Source: Siphonodentalium dalli (Eukaryota; Mollusca; Scaphopoda; Gadilida; Siphonodentaliidae). From it: a DNA stretch of 64,000 nt. The translations under genes and the position numbers were made by a program. The notes beneath the pieces are model-generated. The model was given only the letters and a program-made list of their open reading frames with translations. It searched no databases and was not told the DNA's origin. The number at the start of each line of letters is the position of its first letter. Position 1 is the first letter of the stretch. Positions 28,101-36,034 of the stretch are shown piece after piece. The stretch spans positions 257,715,863 through 257,779,862 of the forward strand of contig CP136064.1 of NCBI GenBank assembly GCA_032622095.1. Direction: 5' to 3'.

Positions 28101-31100
28101 CAACTGTTGACATGTATTTCCGAAGTCGGTGGGATTAGCAACGTTGCTGATCTCATGCATAAAGACCGTCTGCATAATCAGAAAGTGGTCACGTTATTTG
28201 GAAATTTGGAAATGTTATAATTTCATAGTGCATGTACATGTGGGGTGACAAATGTTATTATGGTTTTGTGGCAAATCAGATTACCCCACCCCCATTGAGA
28301 CCACATATGAAGTTTTCATAAGATTGTTGCTTGGTGTACATTACGTTACCGAACTTACATGGGTGCATGTGGGGACATGAGACCCCCTCCAACTTGGAAA
28401 CAATATTAGTTGGAAATTTCACACCAACAATGGTTTGAAATTGTTCTTGTAGTCTGATTTTTAGACCAACATTTGCATTTTTCCTAATTTGGTCAAATTA
28501 TTGGTTTGGAATTTATTCTAGGCCCCTCCCTCCCCGGTGTCCAGTCAAAATTCAATGTATGTGAGGTACCATATGGGAAATTCAAAGACGATGGGAGGTG
28601 TGCAAATTCAATTATGTGATCTTGGGTCTTGGGCCCGATTCAAGAGGGATGCAGTTGGAAATCCTCCGTCAACGGAAACACTCAAAAGATATATATGTCC
28701 CCACACATATCCATATAATAGCTCAGCGATTATGTCAAACAATCCAAAATGGAATTACGAAGTCAATTGTTGAAACAGGCGATAATATTGATGGATCATA
28801 ACTCGAGTGCGTGAACGGTTACCAGCGTGTCCCTTATAGAGATTAGTTAACGGATACCGATGGCCACCAATCAAGGTGAACACATATCACCAACTGGCGA
28901 TAAAATATCAGCGCGCTGCCTTCGTCGGATATTTTCCGGTATTATTTATTTGATTGGTCAAGTAAGTCACATGGGGCATACCTGATATTTTCTTGCACGT
29001 CATGTGTACGCGCCCTAACAGCTCCATGTGCTATGATGCAGTAAAAGTACGTTTGGCCTACTGCCAATACAAGTAGATCGTAAGATCGCACCGAAACTAG
29101 TAACCACAATTCCTCGATATTTGCAGTTACCAAAACGAACAGCACCGTTGGCATCTATACCTGGCACAAACAAAGCAAGTGTTTATCTTCTAGTGTAAAC
29201 AAGGCACGTAGTTGCCTTCTACTTTAATATGTAAGCGGTGACCGCCTGCAAAGGCAAGTTCATGTATTCGTGGTGGTGAATAGCCAACGACTGCATGCCA
29301 GAGCGCAAAACCAAACTAAACGCAAAACAAAAATAAGATTTCACCGGGACAAGCCACTATATTAGCAACAAGGGATTCTTAACGCATGACTGATCTGAGA
29401 GAAATTACATTATTAGTGCGGCACTTACTGGAACATAGTATTAGCTGGTCGAGATTACAGATAACATACAAAACAAGTACGCAAAGTATCGAGTACGTTT
29501 GTAATCACATTTACTCCATCCTCCTACGACACGGCCAAATACGCTTGAGAGAGAGCGTAACAAGTCAATGATTCCGTCTCAATACTTCGTTTGATAAATG
29601 AATACAAGAAAACCAATGTCAGAAATTGTAACGCGCTCAAGATCATATATTATATACCCATGTTTGTAATTATAGAATATATAATATATTGGATTCGCGG
29701 ATGACCAACTCAGAATTCCGTTAAAATAACCATAACAACCAGCACCTAATTTCCCAACTACACCTTTTACCGGACTCGGCCTCCGGTCGCAGTTCGACTT
29801 TTAACCTCCCAAAAATTCCCATTCTATAAATAAAACACCCATGGGCTCAGGCGAAACAAGAATCTCTACATTAGTATACACGCGGAGCGCGCGTAATAAT
29901 GAACTACTGCCTATAAGAATTACGAATAGCTTACAATGGCACAACTTCCAAACCTTATGCTTCGGTGGGGTCCTGTTATGCACTAGAATATTTGGTACAT
30001 GTATGTTAATATTGATAATCAAACGAACATTATTGAACTTGTTTCCGTTTTTTTCCAGTGATTTGGAAGATTGTTCTTCCGATAATAGTTCTCCTGCTGA
30101 TAGCGTTCCTTGTTATTATTATCGTCATGTGGAGGAGGTGAGTTCAACAATAAAAATACAACTTAAAAGGGGGCTGCACTCACATTTCCAGCATTCGAGA
30201 GATTTGTTTAGCCTGAAGTAATAACAAGAATTTTACCAATATATGACAAGTGTGGGTACCAATGGAAATGGACATCTCTCTGAGATAAATAGGTTACTTA
30301 CATGTGGTCGACCAACATCGTCTCGCCATATGTATTTACACGATGTTACCAAAATCAACACCACTTAATTAATTGTGCTTATGTCGCGTATACGTAAACT
30401 TCTCGCCGAACGTAACGTAGTAAATGACTGGCAATCAAATACTATTGTAGGTATAATTATATCATTACTATTTGCAGTTCTTTGTATATATATATATACA
30501 TTTAGCATACATCGTCGACACAAATTCATTTATTTGTTGCATATTGACAATTGAATATATTAGAAGACGTTCTATTATTCTATACATGATTGGATTTAGA
30601 AACAGTCCCCATTTAATTCGAATATAGTTTGCACATGCATAGCCATGTCGAATTTCAATCCATTATGATGGCAGTGATTATATTCCGCGAAAACGAGATT
30701 ACGTCTGTCCTGGAATCGTGAATATTGAACAGTAAGATGACTTCTATATACGCGGCGGCAATGTAATGGTCATGAATCGATCATGTCGATTCATGTGAAA
30801 AGGTCAGTATCTTCTCAGTGGGGGGTATACGGTGACTATATATATATTTGTTGGCGCTTTATCTACGACATATTACAGTATTAACGTCCATAGGGATGGA
30901 ATTCCACATAAGGACATAAGGAATCCATATAAAAAGTCTGTGTTTTTGTTACAGAAAACGGAAAAGGGCAAAAGAGGACCCAGCAACTGCTGTAAATCGA
31001 GCCTTCTTCGTATCAAAACAATCTGATGACGAAACCTATGCTTATATCGACGAGGATGGGATCAGGAATATGTTCAGTGGTCTCCGACATGGCTCCAAAC

Positions 31101-31915
31101 CAGGTCAAGATAACCAGGACTATTCTCACTATGATGAACCAACCGACCGAGATGGAATCCCCATGTCGCCTCCAACCACACTGGCGCCGACATTACCATT
31201 GGTGCCACCGGTCCGAACTCCAAACATACAGCGGAAAGTTGAGGAATCTGGTCATGAGGCTAAACAGAATAAGACTTATGATGATATACTTGCCCGTGCT
31301 GCTGCTCGCGGAGAGTTATCGTCCTTCAAACTAAACAATACGAATGGCGGAGACTACGAGGAGGCAGTATCGAGTCCCGGTGAGAACACAACTTCAACAT
31401 TTCACGTGAACGCTAAAGGCAATGCATATGAAGATGTTCGACCTCATGGCGGCGCGGCATCTACTATCGTGGCGGAAGTAAACACGCTCCTTCCGGGAAC
31501 GAAGGCAGGATACCTCACCCCATGTACTCCAGATATGTCCCCACGTGACGCGGACATGTCGTCTGATAGTACCACGAACTGTCATCTCCCGCATACGGAG
31601 TTCCGTCCAGTAGAGAATCCAGTGTACTTGGATTCGTCGCGTGAGGATTCCGCTTACGGAAGCGACGCATATACTCCACAACAGTCGGCATACGAAGAGT
31701 ATGTTCCTGGAGCTCAACCTTCATCTGATTGTGTGGCACCGGCTTCCCCGGTCGGTAAATCTGGACGTGATATATCTAAAGGTCCGGCAAGTTTCCGTAA
31801 CGCTCTTTACGATGTAAACAACGTATCGCGCGATTCAGACTGCATCACAGGGATTTCCGAGGAAGCACCGTATAACCGACCGATAATTATCCGAAAAAAT
31901 ACAAGTGATGCGTGA
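834..31915 (+). CDS. C-type lectin-like transmembrane receptor with mucin stalk and multi-tyrosine tail (5' end missing)
   Basis: Join of 834-1121, 21916-22065, 27108-27518, 30059-30137 and 30955-31915, giving 1889 nt and 628 residues of an incomplete protein. Every junction has AG/GT borders. Intron phases agree (1, 1, 1, 2), and the incoming phase is also 1, as is usual for shuffled extracellular modules. Order: lectin fold (about residues 8-145), Pro/Thr stalk with 48 consecutive Thr, a hydrophobic helix of about 22 residues, a KRKR stop-transfer cluster, then a tail of about 320 residues with 15 Tyr. Expected topology is type I (extracellular lectin, cytoplasmic C-terminus). The signal peptide must lie upstream of the window. 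Such receptors in invertebrates are usually thought of in recognition of glycans or microbes, but ligand and function here are unknown. Additional small exons between 22065 and 27108 cannot be excluded; none were seen. Confidence 0.85.
1122..1470. other. Intron 1 start, no recognised element
   Basis: Ordinary AT-rich intronic sequence after the donor at 1122. No open frame or repeat structure was recognised. Confidence 0.5.
1471..1905. mobile_element. TTAA-flanked hairpin MITE, copy A
   Basis: Starts TTAA-CCCTTTACCCAACA and ends TGTTGGGTAAAGGG-TTAA, so it has ~14-bp terminal inverted repeats between TTAA tetranucleotides, as expected for piggyBac-type non-autonomous elements (TTAA target duplication). 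It contains two near-perfect hairpins of 69 bp at 1624-1692 and 1807-1875, each with a stem gccaatgcattctcttatat and a centre resembling gcgacctatggtcg. No coding capacity. Confidence 0.85.
2052..2451. mobile_element. TTAA-flanked hairpin MITE, copy B (inverted relative to A)
   Basis: TTAA-CCCTTTACCCAACA at 2052 and TTGTTGGGTAAAGGG-TTAA ending 2451. It has two 69-bp hairpins at 2082-2150 and 2230-2298. The 150 bp at its right end (2305-2451) is the reverse complement of the left end of copy A (1471-1620), so A and B form a large ~980-bp palindrome around a ~146-bp spacer (1906-2051). Its right TTAA (2448-2451) is shared with the left border of the next element. Confidence 0.85.
2452..11059. 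mobile_element. 8.6-kb TTAA element carrying a giant 44-bp satellite
   Basis: Left end TTAA-AGACCCACTTAATT (from 2448), right end AATTAAGTGGGCCT-TTAA (to 11063), so both ends are TTAA-flanked inverted repeats. The left subterminal part is 'agaccacattatatacaac...ataccatttgaaagagg' (2488-2528). A unique interior (2529-2808) follows that is shared with the element at 58457-60834 (for example the stretch around ggaataactctatctcttag). About 610 bp at 2809-3420 is not present in that relative and looks like an insertion. The right subterminal region is the 44-bp array. The whole element sits inside intron 1 of the lectin gene. Confidence 0.8.
3466..11043. repeat. 44-bp tandem satellite, ~171 units
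   Basis: The unit is gggcattctatataatatgg + gatatgatgagtataatgtt + atct (44 bp). The distance from the first gggcattc (3512) to the last (11035) is 7523 bp, that is 171 periods less one base. A single-base deletion near 4571 accounts for the missing base. Units differ mainly at a T/A site (gttatct versus gatatct) and occasional variants (tgtgcattc, ctatatacta, gttgagt). There are no stops-free genes and no spacer-like unique sequences. It is too homogeneous and too gap-free to be a CRISPR-type array. Confidence 0.95.
11174..11693. mobile_element. ~520-bp TTAA MITE (GATACGGGCGGCG family)
   Basis: TTAA at 11170-11173, then tgatacgggcggcgttcg; right end caccgcccgtatct followed by TTAA at 11694-11697. 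The interior contains the family's hallmark pieces: 'taaacaaaagc', 'aacgctctttattatttcc', 'cgtacgatggtgtacgtaaa'. Related copies: 20121-20608, 20789-21308, 44907-45418 and a fragment at 45500-45791. Non-coding. Confidence 0.82.
11698..12867. other. Intronic, TA-rich; no gene
   Basis: No coding signal was recognised. From about 12530 to 12850 the sequence is dominated by short self-complementary steps such as tagtactatagtactatag, suggesting an old, decayed inverted-repeat element, but borders cannot be set. Confidence 0.4.
12868..12968. repeat. 101-bp foldback palindrome
   Basis: The left arm gttgactatgccaaaatagt at 12868 is repeated in reverse complement at the right end (actattttggcatagtcaac, ending 12968). 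The arms are ~46 bp with only small interruptions around a short loop (gccgcagg). No terminal target duplication is evident. Confidence 0.9.
12969..14460. other. Intronic stretch with minor repeats
   Basis: Contains a small direct repeat at 13228-13290 (cacgaattagttatttcgtggc, twice, then cacgaaat) and an 11-base G run at about 13646. No open frame with features of a gene was seen. Confidence 0.45.
14508..14705. repeat. ~90-bp sequence present twice
   Basis: 'cttcagcgtgcatcaaatct...ggcgcagaacgagtagcgaa' occurs at about 14518-14588 and again at about 14630-14702 with a few differences. The second copy directly precedes 'ccaacccaccccac'. Function unknown. Confidence 0.75.
14881..15026. repeat. 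146-bp foldback palindrome
   Basis: Left arm from ggagataaacgtaccctgtt; the right arm is its reverse complement ending 'tatctcc' at 15026. The inner ~50 bp (gggattcgagcatgaaaaca and onward) are perfectly matched, with the centre ccggcaagccgg. Outer parts carry several mismatches. Confidence 0.9.
15056..15205. repeat. Degenerate (ATC)n-type microsatellite
   Basis: Runs of tcatcattatcatcatcgtc and similar. A matching tract at about 19186-19510 lies on the other side of the AGAGACC element pair, so the pair may have inserted into one such tract. Confidence 0.8.
15209..16998. mobile_element. TIR element copy 1 (AGAGACCTTTCGCA family)
   Basis: The left end agagacctttcgcatcctca and the right end reading gcgaaaggtctct form inverted repeats of ~45 bp, both carrying a 'gattacg(a/g)atacggatag' module. 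15209-15375 and 15391-15700 match the second copy (17005-17166, 17870-18170), but the gene fragment found there is absent. 15864-16020 is a dispersed repeat also found at 42788-42935 (for example tgataaataaca, gtggttagca, gattctgataac). No transposase frame was recognised, and I could not define a target duplication. Confidence 0.7.
17005..19181. mobile_element. TIR element copy 2, carrying a captured gene fragment
   Basis: Begins agagacctttctcatcctca six bases after copy 1 ends, and closes at 19181 with ttttgcgaaaggtctct. It shares its outer parts with copy 1 almost verbatim. Differences: an inserted ~700-bp antisense NRF-domain fragment (about 17167-17867) and a different inner right part (about 18170-19060). 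That inner part contains palindrome-like accgggccgatcatggttgt and repeats of 'ccacggggagggaccagga' (about 18540 and 18735) and of 'ttggaaatttccaac'. A C tract lies at 19037-19055. Confidence 0.7.
17139..17876 (-). pseudogene. NRF-domain (nose resistant to fluoxetine-like) gene fragment inside a transposable element
   Basis: Antisense frame, open from 17876 to a stop at 17139-17141. It has no credible ATG: the first in-frame start-like codon is TTG at 17825. It encodes a nearly complete NRF domain, the extracellular N-terminal region of the NRF-6/acyltransferase-3 family: [33 protein letters not shown] and GLCVPDSC with conserved Cys. A hydrophobic segment follows ([17 protein letters not shown]), resembling the first membrane helix after NRF. 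The acyltransferase domain that should follow is missing; the frame ends KENQQDG...KSGTK. The boundaries coincide with the point where the element's sister copy has no insert, so this is a captured or retained gene piece. No disabling mutation lies within the fragment. Confidence 0.75.
19186..19515. repeat. (ATC/GTC)n-type degenerate microsatellite
   Basis: Dense catcatcgtcattgtcatca-type triplets. Counterpart of 15056-15205. Confidence 0.85.
19516..20116. other. Intronic, no recognised element
   Basis: No coding or repeat structure was identified beyond a short T run at about 19886. Confidence 0.4.
20121..20608. mobile_element. ~490-bp TTAA MITE, diverged GATACGGGCGG family copy
   Basis: TTAA at 20117-20120, then agacacggttggccttggcg; right end cgcacgtgcc before TTAA at 20609-20612. 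The interior is collinear with 20789-21308 (taaacaaaagc, gtaaacataaagagcgtt, tgatatggaa). It is more diverged than the other copies. Confidence 0.75.
20789..21308. mobile_element. 520-bp TTAA MITE (GATACGGGCGG family)
   Basis: TTAA 20785-20788, agatacgggcggtgttggcg at the left, cgccgcccgtgctt at the right, TTAA 21309-21312. The interior matches 44907-45418 and, inverted, 11174-11693. Non-coding. Confidence 0.85.
21367..21740 (-). pseudogene. Decayed LINE reverse-transcriptase fragment
   Basis: On the minus strand, frames interrupted by shifts and stops still spell reverse-transcriptase pieces in order: [13 protein letters not shown] (motif B region, about 21720-21680), then [11 protein letters not shown] (catalytic motif C, about 21600-21565), then [17 protein letters not shown] (about 21510-21465), then [15 protein letters not shown] (about 21425-21380). 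This order and spacing match the LINE at 23826-26220. It is inactive and lies within intron 1 just upstream of the second lectin exon. Confidence 0.75.
21916..22065 (+). CDS. Exon: C-terminal third of the C-type lectin domain
   Basis: Acceptor tttaattcacag (ends 21915); donor aaaa|gttagt after 22065. Phase 1 on both sides. Joined to 1121 it reads [18 protein letters not shown], the textbook middle of a CTLD. It continues with extra cysteines (CNFACVEDC), then GYWHDRHC and FVCRIK. The positions that bind Ca2+ and sugar in canonical domains carry QPN and WHD rather than EPN/QPD and WND, so ligand specificity cannot be predicted. Without splicing the frame hits TAG at 22068. Confidence 0.9.
22066..22877. 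other. Intron 2 start, no gene recognised
   Basis: Contains a short direct repeat at 22475-22545 (tctgaatgaacccacgtcaa and ccgaatgaacccacttcaaa) and a TA run at about 22670. Confidence 0.45.
22882..23192. mobile_element. ~310-bp TTAA MITE (CCCTTTCTATACTAAATG family)
   Basis: Left: TTAA (22878-22881) then ccctttatatactgaattga. Right: gagtatttagtatagaaagg-g then TTAC, a one-base decay of TTAA. Subterminal inverted motif: ttcaacaaacctgtgttcgc / cttgttgaa. The family recurs at 26790-26937 (inverted, decayed), 47085-47247 and 51212-51448. Confidence 0.78.
24190..24640. repeat. (ACATAT/ACAC)n microsatellite
   Basis: Alternating purine-pyrimidine acatacatatacacatata steps over ~300 bp, thinning out toward 24640. 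It generates long Tyr/Cys/Ile/Met-rich pseudo-frames on the minus strand that are not genes. Confidence 0.9.
24670..26218 (-). CDS. LINE reverse transcriptase, 5'-truncated but otherwise open
   Basis: Minus-strand frame of ~516 codons, open from the truncation point to a stop at 24670. Order: motif [15 protein letters not shown] (just upstream of the first ATG at 26139), motif [21 protein letters not shown], catalytic motif [10 protein letters not shown], a thumb region with [10 protein letters not shown] and [10 protein letters not shown], and a C-terminal zinc-knuckle-like C-x2-C-x7-H-x4-C (CQLCGA...DEYHFVIVC). The endonuclease and fingers are missing. Belongs to the CR1/L2/jockey-like assemblage; the clade is not resolved by eye. 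Confidence 0.88.
26221..27107. other. Intron 2 end with old repeats
   Basis: 26230-26450 contains a 'ccataactca...ggacataactcaaa' type interspersed repeat. 26790-26937 is an inverted decayed copy of the CCCTTTCTATACTAAATG MITE (bcttctgcattttt / gtcgtctgcg, ending agtacagaaaaggtta). The last 17 bases (gttttattttcttacag) are the acceptor tract of exon 27108. Confidence 0.6.
27108..27518 (+). CDS. Exon: mucin-like Pro/Thr stalk of the lectin receptor
   Basis: Acceptor ttttattttcttacag (ends 27107), donor tt|gtaagt after 27518, phase 1 both sides. It encodes [21 protein letters not shown] repeats, then 48 consecutive Thr codons (27203-27346, all ACN, chiefly ACA/ACG), then [12 protein letters not shown] and a charged end SDDESDK. 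This is the pattern of a densely O-glycosylated stalk holding the lectin head off the membrane. The (ACA/ACG)n tract is itself a trinucleotide repeat and probably varies in length between alleles. The antisense Val run is a shadow. Confidence 0.85.
27519..27884. other. Intron 3 start, no element recognised
   Basis: Contains 'tagcgccctcaagatcatat' at about 27612, matched near 29632 (taacgcgctcaagatcatat), so a short dispersed repeat. Nothing coding. Confidence 0.45.
27885..29015. mobile_element. 1.13-kb Harbinger-like non-autonomous element
   Basis: Left terminal gggcgcgtacacatga and right terminal tcatgtgtacgcgccc are perfect 16-bp inverted repeats flanked by TAA on both sides (27882-27884, 29016-29018). 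That 3-bp TWA-type duplication is characteristic of PIF/Harbinger. A subterminal 'caagaaaatatc' is also inverted at the other end. The interior includes a dispersed 'ttggaaatttc' repeat (28080-28530) related to 18420-19010, 53900-54110 and 62930-63120. No transposase. Confidence 0.8.
29019..30058. other. Intron 3 end, no gene recognised
   Basis: Only small random frames. The segment ends in a T-rich acceptor tract, ccgtttttttccag, at 30045-30058. Confidence 0.45.
30059..30137 (+). CDS. Exon: transmembrane helix of the lectin receptor
   Basis: Acceptor gtttttttccag (ends 30058), donor ag|gtgagt after 30137. It enters in phase 1 and leaves in phase 2. It encodes LIWK followed by a continuous hydrophobic stretch [20 protein letters not shown] and MWRR, a single-pass membrane helix with positive residues on the cytoplasmic side. 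It supports type I topology. Confidence 0.88.
30138..30954. other. Intron 4, no element recognised
   Basis: AT-rich, with a short TA run at about 30488-30500. Ends with the acceptor tgtttttgttacag. Confidence 0.5.
30955..31915 (+). CDS. Terminal exon: tyrosine-rich cytoplasmic tail and stop
   Basis: Enters in phase 2 after tgtttttgttacag; stop TGA at 31913-31915. It encodes ~320 residues, starting with the basic stop-transfer KRKRAK and then a hydrophilic, probably disordered tail with 15 Tyr. Motifs seen: NPVY (NPxY, PTB-type), YDEP, YLTP and YNRP (YxxP, Crk/Nck SH2-type), YDDI, YEDV and YAYI (YxxI/V, endocytic or ITIM-like, without a canonical ITIM residue at -2), plus YEEYV and LYDV. No kinase, death, TIR or CARD domain. 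Signalling use of these tyrosines is an inference. Confidence 0.88.
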
Positions 31916-32308
31916 TAAATGCTATATCTATATTTGTGATATTCTAAAAATGGTGGTGTATCTTATAGTACATAGCTGGATACTGTTCAAATTATACTAT
32001 GTACATGTATTTGTGAAATTGTGATATTCTACATGGAGGTGTAGATACGTGGAGGTGTATCTTATAGTAAGTACATCGCTGGATACTGTTCAAATTATAC
32101 TATATGTATATAGCTACATGTATTTGTGAAATTGTGATATTCTACATGGAGGTGTATATTTTATTACATCGCAGGGTACTGTTCAAATTAAACTATGTAT
32201 ATATCTATGTATTTGTGATATTCTACTTGGATTTGTATATTATTTTACTTTCTATAGATGATATAAAAATGGGATCAGCTATACGGAGAAAAGTAGCGAT
32301 ACATTAAA
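31916..32308 (+). other. Probable 3' UTR with ~90-bp tandem repeats
   Basis: Follows the stop codon. About four imperfect copies of 'gtgatattctacatggaggt...ggatactgttcaaattatac' occupy 31931-32240. The first plausible polyadenylation hexamer is ATTAAA at 32303-32308. Transcript end not demonstrated. Confidence 0.55.
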
Positions 32309-32439
32309 GATTAAAAATGGAGGATTAACTTTATTCCACTCGTGTTTTCTTCAAAACGAACAGAACGTGTGCAGTTTGTTAATGTATAGATAACCATTGT
32401 GACTCGTCTAATGCACTGCGATACACATGAAGTATTGTC

Positions 32440-34866
32440 TTAAATGATCAGGCGCACGTTTTGCCAAATTTTCTTGGTATTTCCAAATGGATTTTCTGAA
32501 AATCTGTCAGGAATTTATTTGGTACAAGCGATTATTGTGATACAATATTTAAGAAACATCCACCCGTTGGATATCATAACCTCATTTACTTAACTTTTAT
32601 GGCATGAACAATATTTAAAATTTTACTGTTTTGCGGTACCGAGAACTTGTTTAAAATAGATTTTTTTTCAAAAGTGCAGTTCTTATATCCATGCTATCAT
32701 ATCTGAACATCATGAGAGGAAACTTAATTTTTCTTGATTAATGAAATTTAATGACTATTTTTAATGAAGAAGGAAACTACCCATAAATAATGTTCTATAT
32801 TTGATAATGTCAATTATCAGCTTTAACAAGACTGTAAGCACATAAACAAACAAAAATATTCATGTATTAAAATTTATAACAATGATATGTCGGTATACAT
32901 GTATTCATAATGTCATGTCAGCTTCTGGCCATTTTAAGCAGCCAAAATACTATAGTATAGTCTTTGCGTGTTTCCCCCGACAGTATTTGACCGACGAACC
33001 TCTTAAAATGGCCAAAACTGACATAACAAATAAATGTAATTATATGCACCTCATTCAATGACACTCAGGTTAATTTCGCATCAACAGTGAGAAATGTTAT
33101 ATGAATATACCAGTGCATATATGCAGATTGGTAGAAATGTTGCAGCAGCACAGCCAATTAATAGTTACCGATTCATGCGAAGCCCGAAAGGGTTGTTATA
33201 TTTGGGATTTCAGTCCTTTCTGATGATGGATTTGGACTAGACCCCTGAAGCATGCAAAATCAAAGGTAACCCATTTCCTCGAAATTCGATTCAGTATATA
33301 ACTTTCAACATTTTGTGCTATTGTAAGATTATGCCAGGACGAGAGTGTAGCTTATATATTGATAGAAATAATTAGGTTGATCATAATTGTTAAGCGGGAG
33401 ACGCATGTTTTGCATAAATCAAGCCAAAATGGCAAGATATTTTCAACAAAGATTTTCTCTGGATACATCTGGTGAAAAATCTTGAATTTCACAAATAATC
33501 ATCTTCATTGTATATAGAATCGGAACAATTATTAAGAGACGACAAAAACAATGGATTTTTATACATTTGAGAGGTTGAAATTATTATTTTCTTTTTTGTC
33601 CCTTTCGGTACCAAGAACTGCAAGAATAATTAATAATTTAACATAACACTCCAATCACCAAATAGCTTATTGTCTTGGCTCCATGAGAGGAGGCTTCTTT
33701 TGTATCTTAATGTTGAGTTAGATTTTTAATAGTATAATATAGCATCATAAACGTCTGATTAAATTTCGTACAAGAAATCATAACTTACCGATCGAATCCG
33801 GATCGTGGGCAAAAAAAGACTACTCCGATCGAAAATGCACGCTGTGCGACGTTGAACTTGGTGATGAATACCATATCATACTCAAATGTGAAAAACTATG
33901 CGATTTGAGACGAAAATATCTTAAATCATACTACTACACGCGCCCAAATGCCCACAAACTCAATGCCCTCTTCACGTGCACAAATAAAAGAACCCTCACC
34001 AATCTTAGTATGTTCATCCGAGACGCCCTCCGCCTAATGGAGCCCCCTGTGGCATAACCACGCGAACCTTGAAGCACCCACCCCCAACTAAATCACATCA
34101 CGTACGCCCATATCCCACCCTTCCCGAACGTGCACATGATTATTGAACTATATATATTGCTTTCAACCGCATTACCATCTATTTGTATATATTGACGTGT
34201 ATTCATAACTACACTCTGTTATACCGGACACGTCCGGCGATTTGAGATTAAAAATTCTGATTCTGATTCTGATAAACCATATATTATAATGAAGAATAAA
34301 GTAGTCACAAATATTCCAGCCCATTGAAAATAAATGTTGATATGCAGTGTGTTCCACTCAAGCGGGGTGCAATCAACTGGAATTAGTATACAGTGTTAAA
34401 GGTATTATGGTTAGCTTAACTTGGTTATTAACCCATGACCCACAACTCATCTCAGCCCAATTTTTAATTGGTCAACAGGCATGACATGGAAATTCTCAAA
34501 TAAAGAACATTATTTGTAGGTGGTTGCTTTTCTAAATAAAAATAATCATTAAATTTCACAAATCAAGAATAATTCAGTCTCCTCTCATGATCTTCAGATA
34601 TGATATCATGGATATATGAACTGCACTTTTGAAAAATATCTATTTTACAGAAGTTCTTGGTACCTAAAACAGTGAATTTTAAACATTTTTCATGCAAAAA
34701 AAAGTCAATTGAATGAGGTTATAATATCCAATGGGTCGAAGGTTCTTAAATGTTGTGTCACAATAATCACTTGTACCAAATTTCATAAAGAAATTCCGGA
34801 CAGATTTTGAGAAAATCCATTTTGAAATATCAGGAAATTTTGGCAAAACGTGTGTCTGACCCTTAA
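32440..34866. mobile_element. 2.4-kb TTAA-bordered element with long inverted repeats
   Basis: About 320-350 bp arms at 32440-32790 and 34520-34866 are inverted copies of each other (left ggcgcacgttttgccaaatt, right aaattttggcaaaacgtgtg; left gtgcagttcttatatccatg, right atggatatatgaactgcac). The left border is TTAA at 32440-32443, the right TTAA at 34863-34866. The interior contains a small palindrome at 32909-33032 (ggccattttaag / cttaaaatggcc), a LINE fragment (33750-34275), and a stretch (33560-33700) that resembles the arms. No transposase was recognised. Confidence 0.65.
33750..34275 (+). pseudogene. 3' end of a LINE: zinc-knuckle C-terminus and (TTCTGA)n tail
   Basis: The + frame reads IKFRTRNHNLPIESG, WAKK, CTLCDVELGDEYHIILKC (C-x2-C-x8-H-x4-C, as in the LINE at 24670), then ...MEPPVA and a stop at 34055-34057. 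The 3' UTR closes with ttctgattctgattctgat at about 34254-34272, a short-repeat tail typical of CR1/L2-like LINEs. A heavily 5'-truncated insertion inside the 32440-34866 element. Confidence 0.78.
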
Positions 34867-35886
34867 TCATATTGAAAGAACACGAAAGATCAGCCATTTT
34901 GTTTCACAGCGGCTACTTGTGTTCTTGTAAATCAGTGTCTTGTTTTTTTTTTGTTTTTTTTTATAAAAGAACTGGATGGCAGAAAGACGTATTATATATA
35001 GACTCCCTGTTGGCATTCTGTGTCATATATGAATTAAGACAATCCGGTAAATTAAGTGGCAAATATATTGCTTACACCAAATGCATGGCAATAAAACTGA
35101 ATGAAACTTTTGTATTAAATGGGGAATGTCGTCTCAGATAATAAACATAATTGCATATTCTCAAATCTCCTAACATATGCATAATGATGCAGGCAGAATC
35201 AGAGCACTAATTGTCCAACCGCGATATTTGTGTTTGAATTGTCGCATGCACTTAACTTTTAAGACTATATCGAGAAATCCTCCTAGTGCAGTTGTCAAGT
35301 GTACGCTTTTTTGTAGTATAATTGACATTAACTGTTTAAAGGGTCTGGAAGAATGGAAGTAAATTACTCGATTTAGAAGTTGCAGATTTTCCTCACGGCA
35401 CAAAAAATATATATAAAGCGGATAATCTGCTATTACTTTTAGTACGACGATATAGGCCTATCAGTTGTTGGTTGCTCGGTTCGAACTAAATTGCTCAGGT
35501 AACGGAATACAATTGGGATAAATATTAGGTACCGACAATGTAGAATTGTTTGGAAACTCCTGAACCAGTGTATACAGTGTATACATTGCCATATCGACTT
35601 AAAAGTCTAAATTATGCATAAAATTGGTAAAATTGTCATTGACATTCTTTGTTTGAAATTATACAGTGTATTAATTCACACAGTGCCTGCAGTGTGTGCA
35701 TGAATGTCTTTAATGTGTCTATTATATGTAGGTCTATAGCCTATTCATGTGTTTTGTTAGGAAGTTATTTTTATACAAAGATCTCACCGAATTAGTATTC
35801 GACTGTATTCCATTGCAACTTGATGGTACAGGGGCACTATAGAAATATCTTATCTCTATACAATAAGACACATGCAACACATTCGT
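34867..35886. other. Intergenic, no gene recognised
   Basis: Short frames only. 35570-35705 has repeated cagtgtatac / cagtgtgtgc steps. No repeats with definable borders. Confidence 0.4.
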
Positions 35887-36034
35887 GTTATCAGGACCGG
35901 GAATCTACGTCATAATCTACTCTAAAATGGCGACAAGATATCACGCCTGGTAATTTCAACATTGTTTTTATTTTGTGTATTCCCAAAGATAACAGTAATC
36001 TGCATGTATTAGACCGGGTGTGACTAATTACCGC

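Noticed and set aside
29841-30221. 126-codon frame overlapping the transmembrane exon
   Set aside because: Different frame from the phase-consistent exon 30059-30137; crosses both its splice sites.
31394-31739. Minus-strand frames opposite the tail exon
   Set aside because: Shadows of the coding exon.
31798-31826. Resemblance of coding sequence (aacgctctttacgatgtaaa) to the MITE motif aacgctctttatta
   Set aside because: Only about ten bases match, and the frame encodes the NALYDV motif; treated as coincidence.
35470-35500. B-box-like ggttcgaac suggesting a tRNA or SINE promoter
   Set aside because: No A box at proper distance and no cloverleaf could be drawn.
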